Source: Asterias rubens
Lineage: Eukaryota; Echinodermata; Asteroidea; Forcipulatida; Asteriidae
Direction: 5' to 3'
NCBI RefSeq assembly: GCF_902459465.1
Contig: NC_047076.1
Span: forward strand, 6,456,146 to 6,520,145
Length of the DNA stretch: 64,000 nucleotides
Position 1 is the first letter of the stretch. Each line of letters begins with the position of its first letter. The notes under the pieces are model-generated. The model was not told where the DNA came from. It made no database searches and saw only the letters and a list, made by a program, of their open reading frames with translations. A program made the translations under genes and the position numbers. Below are positions 53,878 to 64,000 of this stretch, in pieces.

Positions 53878-55675
53878 GTATGTATGTCTAATTATACTAA
53901 AACTTCTGAGTGAGAATTATTTTTAAAACTACATCATGTAAACGTGCCTGTGCTGTGGTAACTCGGCACAAAACAATTCTATAGCCTTCTTCAATATTTC
54001 ACCAAATGTTTTTGCATTTTTAAACAATTCAATCTGTGTCAGTGTTATAGTCGTCTAGCAGGTAAATAGCCTAAGTTAATCCGATTAAAAAAAGAACTTT
54101 AGTGCAGTAGATAGGAGGCTCACTACAGTGGAAATTGTATAACTTTAACTATTGTGCAAAACACCTGCCTCGTTGACACTGAATAGAGGTCATGACCCGA
54201 GAATGGGTGAATGCATCTCTTCAACTTCAACAACAGGCTTGATTGGAAAAGTACATTCACAAGAGGCTGGAGGATTTTAAAGACTGAAAAGAGGACATTA
54301 AGAAATAATCCGCCTCCTTGTTGTTCCTCTTGATATTCTCTTCAATATTCCACTGATTGAGTGGAAATAAACTGAACTGAACTGAATTAAACTGATATGA
54401 AAAAAACTTTATAGTTTGAAAGGTTCAATGCGAGAAGAAATGGTGCAAACATCCAAAACAAACATCAACGACAAGTACAGAACATCCAACATTACAGAAC
54501 CAAAACAAACAACAGACATAAAAACTGCTCAACAATTTAACGAAATAAATAGGTTTTAAATTAATGGTAAAAACCTTCAATATAATAAAATTTTTAAACA
54601 ATTAATATACAATAGTGTAATTTTTGTTCAGGTTTTTTTCACAGGAATGATAGACCTAGATGGATGAAATGAAACTGTTTGAGTGAATGGAAGTATAAAT
54701 GCATGAGGTTTTTTTTTAATCTTAGAGTCACAAGTGTACTCTTAGTTAGAATACACTTGTGTGGAAATACTCTTATTAATCTGTGTGTTGAGGATTTGTT
54801 ATCCTCTCATTACTGGCTGTAATGATAGGGAAAGTGAATGTGTTATGGTAACATTCACTCTTTGTCTTGTCTCTTATTTTCTGTTGGCCTAATTGAGGAA
54901 TCCTTAATCCTCATAACAAATTGGTCAATACAAATAATCTCCACTTATAGTGGAGCTATTGCCATGTTAAACTTTGTGGTCTCCCAGAAGATGTGTTTGC
55001 TAACTGCAGGTAAAGGCTGCTGTATGGACTAGCACAAAACAATTAGATCAGATGTATTTTTTTTATGGTAACACATTGTGTCTACTGGGTAGATGTTTTA
55101 TTGTTTCGAACTATTCCTGCTTGTATGCTTTATATTCTACTCAATTAAATTGAAATCAAGTGATAGAGATATCTCACTTGTGCTAGGATTCTATTAAGCT
55201 TGATATAAAATCAGCTGTGTCTATCTCTTTATGCCTATTATATTGGTTTATCTGAGGAATTCTTCACCTTCATAGCCAGTCAACACATTAATATCCTCCT
55301 ATTTAGACATGTTGTGGTGTTGACAAACTGTTATGTGAAGTGTTTACAAAAGTAATGTCTGTCGTAGAGATATAATAATCTCACTTGTGTTAGGGTTTTT
55401 ACAAATCATGGTTCATGAGTTGTATGCTTAATTTTTTAGGGTTCTCAGAATTCATGGTTGATGAGTTATAGGTTTTAATCTTTGCATCAAGTGTCTGATC
55501 TCTTCCTGCTATTGACTCATAAGAGGAATTCTTAATCCTCATAAAAATGGTCAATAAAAATAGTCTTCTCTACACTCTAGATGGAGCTGTTGCATGTTGA
55601 TCTTTGTGGTCTCCTTTTAGAAGATGTGTTTACTATTCATTCAAACAATTAAATTGAAATCAGTAAGGTCATGAT

Positions 55676-55766
55676 GGTTCCTATGCTACAAGCCTACAAC
55701 TCATCAACAATGATCTTATCTGATAAGATCATTGTTGATGAGTTGTAGGCTTGTAGCATAGGAACC
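55676..55766. repeat. 91-bp palindrome (45-bp perfect arms)
   Basis: Left arm from GGTTCCTATGCTACAAGCC to AATGATCTTATC, one T, then its exact complement ending GTAGCATAGGAACC. The arms include the array word GTTGATGAGTTGTAGG. Confidence 0.95.
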
Positions 55767-57689
55767 TCCAATCCTCATAGTTGGTCTACCTTCTTAATTG
55801 GAGCTGTATAGTGTTTAAAACATTGTGTTCTCCATCAGGTAAATTGAAGTAGGGTCATAAAGATAACCTCACTTCTGAATAGGGCTTTGAGTAATCATGG
55901 CTCACAATTTTTGTATCAAGTGTAGCCAATCTAATCTCTTCCTGCTATTGGCTTAACTGTGAAATCCGTAACCCTCATATTGGTCAATACAAAAAATCTC
56001 TCAACAGATAGAGCTGTTGTCAATGTCATGTTAAACTTTGTGGTCTCCTTAAGAAGATGTGTTTACAAGTCATTAACAATTAATTAGTACGGTATGAGAT
56101 AATATGTAGGTTTTAATCCTTGTAGCATATGTATGCTAATCTCTTCCTGCCTAATTGGCTCATCTGAGGAATCCTCAATCCTGATAATTGGTCAATACAA
56201 TAATATCATCTTAATTAGAAACTTTGTGGTCTCCATTGGGTTTGAAGTAGGGTCATAGAGATATAATCTCACTTGTGTTAGGGTCCTGAGTAATCATGGT
56301 TGATGAGTTGTAGGTTTTAATTTGTGTATCAAGTGTATCTGATCTCCTCATGCTATTGGCTCATCTAAGGAATCCCTAATCCTCAAATCTGGTCAATACA
56401 AATAACATCCTCTTAATTAGAGCCTTTTTCTGGTATCCTGCAGGTAAATTGAAGTAGGGTCATGAAATATATAATCTCACTTCTGAAAAGGATTTTAATT
56501 TGTGTATCAAGTGTATCTGATCTCCTAATGCTATTGACCCATCTGAGGAATCCTTAATCCTCAAATCTGACCAATACAAATAATATCATCTTAATTAGAG
56601 CCTTTACCTGGTATCCTGCAGGTGAGTTGAAGTAGGGTCATGAAAGATATAATCTCACTTCTGAATAGGGTTTTAATTTGTGTATCAAGTGTATCTGATC
56701 TCCTCATGCTATTGGCTCGTCTGAGGAATCCCTAACTCTCAAATCTGGTCAGTACAAATAATATCCTCTTACATGTAATTAGAGCTTTTTTCTGGTATCC
56801 TGCAGGTAAATTGAAGTAGGGTCATGAAATATATAATCTCACTTCTGAATAGTGTTTAAATTTTTGTTTCGAGTGTATCTGATCTCTTCTTGCTATTGGC
56901 TCATCTGAGGAATCCTTATCCCTTAATCCTCATAATTGGTCAATACAAATAATCTCTCATAAGCGATTAAATTGAAATAAGGTCATGAGATATAATCTCA
57001 CTTGTGTTAGGGTTCTGAGAAATCATTGTTGATGAGTTGTAAGTTTTAATCTGTTTATCTGATCTCTTCCTGCCTATTTGGCTTATCTGAGGAATCATTT
57101 GTCCTCATAATTGGTCAATACAATTAATTAGTAATGTCATGGAGATATAATCTCATTTAGGGTTTTGAGAAATCATTGGTTTATGAGTTGTAGATTTTAA
57201 TCTTTATGGTTTTGATAAATTAATGGTTATGACTTATACATGTAGGTTTTAATCTTTGCATCCATGGAGATATATCCATAGTGTATCTGATCTCTTCCTG
57301 CTATTGGCTCATCTGAGGAATCCTTAAGCCTCATATATCGGTAAATACAAATAATCTCTTAATAGACAGAGCTGCTGTCATGTTAAACTTTGTGGTATAT
57401 CCCTAGATTAATCTCTAGGTTAATCGATTAAATTTCAATTTGTAAGGTCACGAGATATAATCTCACTTGTGTTAGGGTTCAGAAAAGTCATTGTTGATGA
57501 GTTGTAAGTTTAAATTTTTGTATTTATCTGATCTCTTCCTGCCTATATTGGTTCATCTGAGGAATTCTTAATCCTCATAATTGGTCAATGCAATTAATCT
57601 GCACTTAATAGATGGAGCTTTTATCGCATCAAACTTTGTGGTCTACCAGATGTGTTTACAAATTAGTAATTTCATAATATACTATATTA

Positions 57690-57965
57690 TAGGCTGTCAC
57701 TTGCTAACGAGTATAACTATCGAGGGGGGAGGGGTCAGTTTTGAAGTTTGAGTTGGCAGCCTTCTCATGAGAGTATAGGCCAATCCTGGCAGATGTTTGA
57801 CGGCCACAATATCTGCATTGGAGGGATGCTTCCTCGGGATGGACTGCTCGAGCGTGACGCCGCATCTTCCTAATCTCTGCAACTTCTGCCCTGATGGCAT
57901 CCTCAGCTGACACAGCCCACTCTTGGTGAGTGAACGCCATGTGGGCCTCTCTTTGGCCATGTACA
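57690..57965 (-). pseudogene. Retrotransposon C-terminal zinc-finger fragment
   Basis: GC-rich island inside the AT-rich array. The minus-strand frame gives REAHMAFTHQEWAV, EIRKMRRHARAVHPEEAS and a C2H2-like CRYCGRQTSARIGLYSH. CxxCxRxxxxxIGLxSH tails are typical of the end of invertebrate non-LTR retrotransposon ORFs. No reverse transcriptase remains. Confidence 0.5.
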
Positions 57966-58711
57966 TATAGTAATGTCATAGAGATAAGAGATACATATTG
58001 TGTTAGGGTTTTGAGAAATCATTGGTTTATGAGCTGTATAGGTTTTGATATTAGGGTTCTATGAAATTATGGTTGATGAGTTGTAGGGTTTAATCTTTGT
58101 ATCATATGTGTATCTGATCTCTTCATGTTTTTGGCTCGCTGAGGACTCTTTAATCCTCATAATTGGTCAATACATATAATTTTGTCTAAATTAGAGTTAG
58201 TGTTTAAAAACGTTTGGTTTCCATCAGGTTTTATTGAAGGTCAGTTAGGGTCATATACATAAAATCTCATTTGTGTTGAGCTGTTAAATCATGGTTGATG
58301 AGTTCTAGGTTTTAATACATGTGCATGCTGATCTCTCTGCCTATTGGCTCATCTGATGAATTCTTAACCCTCACATCTGCATCATGGCTACAACTATAAC
58401 ACACTTAAGATAACTAATTTGACCCATCCTTATGTTTTAAGACCTATAGACCATCTATATATAAGGCATATGGACTCATATGTTTTTAGTTAAGGCCTAT
58501 GGACCCATATTTAATATGTAAATGCCTTGAGTCCTTAAAGTCACTATTTTTGAAATCTTGGATTGTGATGGTGTAATAATGTTCACTGTACATCTTGTTT
58601 AAAACTTAGAAGTTGTGGTATCATTTTAATTGGTTTTACCCTAAAAGTGACAGATAAGAGATATCTGTCACTTTCTTTGGCTACCTGGATTTCATTTCCC
58701 CATTGCTGTTG

Positions 58712-59660
58712 GTGGATTACCTTGGGTTTGTTTGAGGAATTCTTATAGTCCTCAATGTTGGCAAATGTCCTAGCATCGACATACCGTGCTCTGTTTTTAG
58801 AAGTTCACAACGCTCAGTGCTAAGAACTTCTTAGATGTCATCAGTGTGGGTCCGAACCCCAGTTCCTTCTCAAAAACTGAACAATTCATGTATTCATAAC
58901 CGTGGTGATAGTTATGACTGGAAAATTACCATAGTGTTAGTGTTCATCCTTGTTTTTATTTCCATTGGCTTATTTTGAGGAATTCTAGTCCTCAGTGTTT
59001 CAGCCAATCATGAACCATTTCCCCAAAAGGAGGCAACTTTTTATACCATCCATTGTGCCATCATTGGTAGGGTAAACATTTTGGTAATTGCCAAAGATCA
59101 GTTACCTCAATTGGTATAAAAATTGCTGGGAGAATTTTGAAAGGATGTGAGAGAATGTTTAAAAAATGATTGATGAATTGATGGATGAAAGTGATGATGG
59201 AGGACTTACAACTTCTAAAAATTAATTAATTGTAAATAAATTTAGGTTTAAAATAAATAAAAAAACATCTTGTAACAATCATGAAACATAAACAACTGGA
59301 ACAAAAACACTGCAATCAAACATGTACAAATAAACAAACCAATCAAAGCACCATTTCTTATAGGGACTGAGACTTCTTTGATTTGAACATTTTTAAGGAC
59401 TACTACATTATTTGACATTGTCGTCATAATTAGCCATGCCAAGGCAATTTAGGACTTCAAGATACTTTCTCAGGAATTGGAAATCCAAGAAACCACCTTC
59501 AAGATTTATTGAATGCTCTGCACACTAACATCTTTGGAACATTGTGAATCTACAATATTGTACGCAGGATTGTTTGAAACAACAAGAGAATTGAGTTCTT
59601 CTGCCCTTCCAAGAACAATGACTGCTGGTTTGAACTCTAAAAACAATGTGATAAGGTCTT
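58712..59660 (+). repeat. Segmental duplication, copy 1
   Basis: Colinear with 63010-63980. Shared words include GAGGAATTCT, GAATGTTTAAAA, ATGATTGATGAATTG, AACATGTACAAATAAACA, TTAGCCATGCCAAGGCAATT and AGGATTGTTTGAAACAA. Copies differ by many substitutions and small indels. No coding frame is evident. Confidence 0.8.
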
Positions 59661-60840
59661 TTTTATAATCATTTAAGTATTAGTGATCTGATTTATATTT
59701 TGCTTTTCGCTGATGAAAAATATCAGTACTTAATCATTGTATTGAAAGATGATTACCTATGGATCTATTGAAATACTGAGCTAATCCTTTTTTTGGTGAT
59801 TTCATTTAAAAAGTGAAAGAGACAATCTTTAAAACTCATTCAAGGCAAGATGCTTTCCATGGGATAAACAACTTTTATTATAATATGAAATTTTAGGGAT
59901 GAAAAGCCTTGAGTTAATATTATTTGTGCCACAAGCATGCTGACAATGTTACAGTGAAAAGTCAGGATCAATGGAAAGTCTGTTAACTGAACAGTGAACA
60001 CACTCAAGATATTTTTTTACAATTGGACCTTCTTAGGAGGACAAGCCAAGTTTATTAAGATATGTGCCAGCAAATGAAATGTGTCTATGGAAAAAATGTG
60101 TCTATGGAAATGTCTGTGGAACAAATTCTGTCTATGGAAATGTCTATGGAAAAAAGCAAGGTGTATTCATCACATGGGAGGAATCATCAAGCTTACCAAG
60201 AGAGTTGTTGTGCCAGCATATGACAACATTTACAGTGGAAAATGTTTCCATGGATTGAGAATTAATGAACCAACAAAATTACAGTCGAAAATATTTCTGT
60301 GGATTGACAATAAATGAACAAAGAAGTCAGGAAAAACATGCGCACTGACTTGTGCCAAGAGCAAGAAACAATAAACATTAAGGAGAGAACATGTGACTGA
60401 AGCTAAACAACACACAATGCAACATTCACAAACAATGGCCACTCAGTCAAACCAAAAAACACAGAACATGTCAACATCATTAAAATATAACAATTACATT
60501 TTAATTATTTGTTTAATTAAGGTTAATCAAGTATTGTAAACAAATTTTAAAGGAAGTATGAAAAATGAAGTGATTGATATAGTGTAGGGGGTATTGGTTA
60601 CCTTCCAATACCAAGTAAATGGACCATCCCTCATACTTTCTACTCATTTGTGGGTCACCCCTCAGCCCCCCCCCCCCCCCCCCCCCCCACACTTTCTTCT
60701 GTTCTGTTGGCCCGGTTAAGTATCCAATTTTCTTCTATTCAACTGGTGGCCATCTCACATTCTTCCCTTTAACTGATATGGGCAGTTCTGCTCATTTCTT
60801 CTCCATAACTGGTAGTCATCTCGATCAACTTTAAACTGGT
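59661..60840. other. Non-coding stretch between repeats
   Basis: No gene is supported. Includes a minisatellite of roughly 16-18 bp at 60079-60155 (GTGTCTATGGAAA units) and a 23-C run at 60666-60688. Confidence 0.4.
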
Positions 60841-62900
60841 GGTCCGTGGACTGGTGCATGATGTGGAATTGGCCTAAGGATCCATCTTTACTATGTATTA
60901 AGGCCTACTGTATAGGAACCAATCTTTGAAGGTGATAAGACCCAGCTTGAAGACCTATGGACCCATCTTTTTTTGTACTAAATATGTTGGACTCATTTTT
61001 TACGAGTTTGGACCCATATAAAGACTTAATACATAGTAAAGATTCTTTACTATGTTTAAGTCCTATGGACCCATCTTATAAGGCATAGGGCCTAAGGACC
61101 ATTCTCACATTCTTCGCTTCAAGTGATGGGCCATTTTGCTCACTTTCTTCTTCATTACTGGTAGTCCACTTTATCAACTTTGAACTGGTGGACCAGGGTG
61201 CATGTGAAATGGCCTAAGGACCCATCTTTACTTTATATTAGGCCTACTGTAGGATATGGACCCATCTTTACTATGTATTAAGGCCTATAGACCCATCTCT
61301 GAAGGTTTATTATAGACCCATCTTTGAAGACTTACGGACCCACCTTTTTTGTACTAAATACTATGGACCCATTTTTAACAAGTATGGACCCATAAAGACT
61401 TCATACATAGTAAAGATTCTTTACTATGTTTAAGTCCTTTGGACCCATCTTTTAAGGCATAGGGCCTAAGGACCAATCTCACATTCTTCGCTTCAAGTGA
61501 TGGGCCATTTCGCTCACTTTCTTCACCATAACCGGTAGTAAACTTTATCAACTTTGGACTGGTGGACCAGGGTGCAGATGAAATGGCCTAAAGACCCATC
61601 TTTACTTTGCATTAAGGCCTACTGTAGGATATGGATCCATCTTTACTATGTATTAAGGCCTACTGTATATATATAGACCCATCTCTGAAGGTTTATTATA
61701 GACCCATCTTTGAAGACCTATGGACCCATCTTTTTTTGTACTAAATACTATGGACCCATTTTTAAGGAGTATGGAGCCATAAAGACTTAATACATAATAT
61801 AGTAAAGATTGTTTACTATGTATTAAGTCCTAGCCTATAAACCATTTTTTTTAAGGCAATATGGACCCATCTTGGTTCTATTTATTAAGGCACACAGGAC
61901 CCATTTTTCAAGGGCTGTGGACTGTCTTCATATGTGTTAAAGGCCATGGACACATCTTTACTATGTATTAATACCTATCTTTGAAGGCATATGGGCCCAT
62001 GCATCTTTTCTTGTACTAAATATGGACTCATGTTTATGATATAATGATGGACTCATCTTTACTATGTATTACTAGCCCTGTATAATAGACTCAAATCATT
62101 CAAGGAATGACCCCAATTTTTAAGGCCATCTTGACTATTTATTAAGGTCCATTTGGAAAGGCATTTGGACACAGCTTTAATTGCATTAACGCCAATCGAC
62201 CCATCTTTACTATGTATTAAGGCCTATATGAACCACGACCTTTTGACCCATCTTTATACCTGTATTAGGGCATGAACACAATTTTTAAGGCCATCTTGAC
62301 TATTTATTAAGGTCCATTTGGAAAGGCATTTGGACACATCTTTAATTGCATTAAGGCCAATTGACCCATCTTTACTATGTATTAAGGCCTATATGAACCA
62401 CGACCTTTTGACCCATCTTTATACCTGTATTAGGGCATGAACACAATTTTTAAGGCCATCTTGACTATTTATTAAGGTCCATTTGGAAAGGCATTTGGAC
62501 ACATCTTTAATTGCATTAAGGCCAATTGACCCATCTTTACTATGTATTAAGGCCTATATGAACCACGACCTTTTGACCCATCTTTATACCTATTAAACTG
62601 GTATTAGGGCATGGACCAATTTTTCAAGGCCTATGGACCTGTCTTTACTAAAGGCCTATGGACCCATTTTGAAGGCATATGGACCAATCTTCTAAGGTCT
62701 ATTATGGACCCATCATAACTTGTATTAAGGCATATGGACCCATATCTTTACTATGTATCAAGACCTGTACGGACCCATCTTTACTATGTATAAGACCTGT
62801 ATGTACCCATCTTTACTTTGTATTTAGGCCTATATGGACCCATCTTCAAAGGCCTGTGGACCAATCTTTACTATGTAATGAAAGGCTTATGCCTCCTTGA
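60840..62900 (+). repeat. Diverged tandem array of GGACCCATCTTTACTATGT units
   Basis: Dozens of short degenerate units combining GGACCCATCTTT, ACTATGTATTAAGGCCTAT and related words, organised into larger blocks. Local hairpins such as CATAGTAAAG/CTTTACTATG recur (61027, 61408, 61795). Non-coding. Confidence 0.85.
62115..62609 (+). repeat. Three 165-bp tandem units
   Basis: Near-identical units at 62115-62279, 62280-62444 and 62445-62609, each starting AATTTTTAAGGCCATCTTGA. They are far more alike than the rest of the array, so they are a recent expansion. Confidence 0.9.
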
Positions 62901-63009
62901 GTCATTTCATATCTTTATTTAAGGCCATATTATGACTATGTTTATTATGATTATCTGCTTTAAAACCATTGGCATTTGATATGGTTTGAGTAAGTCAGCA
63001 TCATTTTGT

Positions 63010-63980
63010 CTTCTTTCCTGTTAGAAGAATTCTTAGTCCACTCCTCAATGTTGACAAATGTCTTAAAGTTCACATAGCGTACTTTAATTTACCTTTGTTT
63101 ACCATTAAAAGGTAGGCAACTTTTAATATGGTTCACAGTAACACATAGTGGTTGAAACGCTGTCTTCTGTGGCTCAAATGAGAACTTCTTAAATCTCACT
63201 GTTGGCCGAACTCAATCTTCTCCAACTGTTTTAAGGTCGGTTTAGTCGTGATTGTCCATTTGTAACCATGGTTCAGTAATACTATATTACTGAAAATTAA
63301 CTTGGTGCTAGTTTCCTTGTTCTTTCTATCCATTAGCTTATTTTGAGGAATTCTTAGTAAAGCCAATATCACAAATTTCTCATTTGTCAAAAGTCCCACT
63401 TAATATACCCTTGTCCCATCCCTTTAAAGGCAGGATACACTTTTGGTAAATGCCAAAAACCATCCTCACCTGGTGTAAAAATCACTCATAGAAGTGATTT
63501 TGAAAGGATGTGAGTGAATGTTTAAAATGATTGATGAATTGCTGAATGAAAGTGATGATAACTCATAAGGCTTAATGGTAAAAACAAATGTAGGTTAAAA
63601 ATAAAAAATATCTCGTAACAATCGTCAAACACCAACAACTTGACAAGAACAATGCAGTCAAACATGTACAAATAAACAGAACATTTAAACACAGTTTCTT
63701 AGGGACCGAGATTTTCTTCGATTCAAACATTTTCAAGGACTACTTCTTCATTTGTCTTCAAAATTAGCCATGCCAAGGCAATTAAAGACTTCAAGACATT
63801 TTCTTAGGATTTGGAAATCCGAGAAGTCACCTAAGAGATTTACTGGATGCACCGCACACTGACAAGAGTGCCGACTGCGGCAAATTATACACAGGATTGT
63901 TTGAAACAATGGCTCATAGCTCTATGACCACGAACAATGTCTACTGATTTTGGACTCTAGCAAACAATGTGGTACAGTGT
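63010..63980 (+). repeat. Segmental duplication, copy 2
   Basis: Partner of 58712-59660, about 4.3 kb downstream. A fragment resembling the family A terminus (AAAGGCAGGATACACTTTTGG) lies inside at about 63426. Confidence 0.8.
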
Positions 63981-64000
63981 ATTCATAATTAACTGTTAGT

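Larger units (their letters stand above)
54700..58690 (+). repeat. Diverged AT-rich tandem array (roughly 170-430 bp units)
   Basis: At least 15 units share, in order, TAATCTCACTTGTGTTAGGG, TTGATGAGTTGTAGGTTTTA, GTATCTGATCTCTTCCTGC, ATTGGCTCATCTGAGGAATC, CTTAATCCTCATAATTGG, TCAATACAAATAAT and ACTTTGTGGTCTCC. Spacing is about 170-250 bp between 56.1 and 57.6 kb and longer elsewhere. Non-coding. Confidence 0.85.

Overview
The window looks like nuclear DNA of a marine deuterostome invertebrate, most likely an echinoderm and possibly a sea star. It is AT-rich, and its genes are split by canonical GT-AG introns of about 0.1 to 3 kb. The encoded proteins are close to vertebrate orthologues, and the introns are full of short palindromic transposons, tRNA-derived SINEs and CR1/L2-type LINE ends. 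The organism call is inference from gene similarity and repeat style. No bacterial, viral or CRISPR features were seen.

Layout. 1-11.1 kb is repeat-rich and holds one plus-strand sulfotransferase-like gene (coding exon 3854-4753). 11.1-30.2 kb holds 17 minus-strand exons of SF3B1, the U2 snRNP branch-site splicing factor, from the start codon (30246) to about residue 982. The last quarter of the protein is absent, so it must lie beyond base 1. That would place the sulfotransferase gene inside a very long SF3B1 intron, unless the assembly is broken. 31.9-35.8 kb holds a complete five-exon COQ10 gene (coenzyme Q chaperone), head-to-head with SF3B1, the same arrangement as human SF3B1/COQ10B. 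38.1-42.0 kb holds a minus-strand YAE1-like gene (adaptor for Fe-S cluster delivery to ABCE1), tail-to-tail with COQ10. 43.6-49.4 kb holds eight minus-strand exons of RPF2 (5S RNP assembly factor for the large ribosomal subunit); its short first exon was not found with confidence. 53-64 kb has no supported gene apart from a possible first exon near 53.85 kb. It is dominated by two diverged tandem arrays (54.7-58.7 and 60.8-62.9 kb) and a duplicated segment of about 0.95 kb.

The four recognised genes are housekeeping genes for splicing, respiration, Fe-S/ribosome recycling and ribosome assembly. They are neighbours rather than a pathway.

The most interesting signals are in the mobile and repeated DNA. 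A minisatellite has multiplied the splice-donor region of SF3B1 exon 16. A perfect 47-bp duplication gives RPF2 two identical donors. A 1.44-kb hAT-like element has exact 8-bp target duplications. Several foldback elements carry internal minisatellites in their arms, and there is a 91-bp near-perfect palindrome inside a tandem array.
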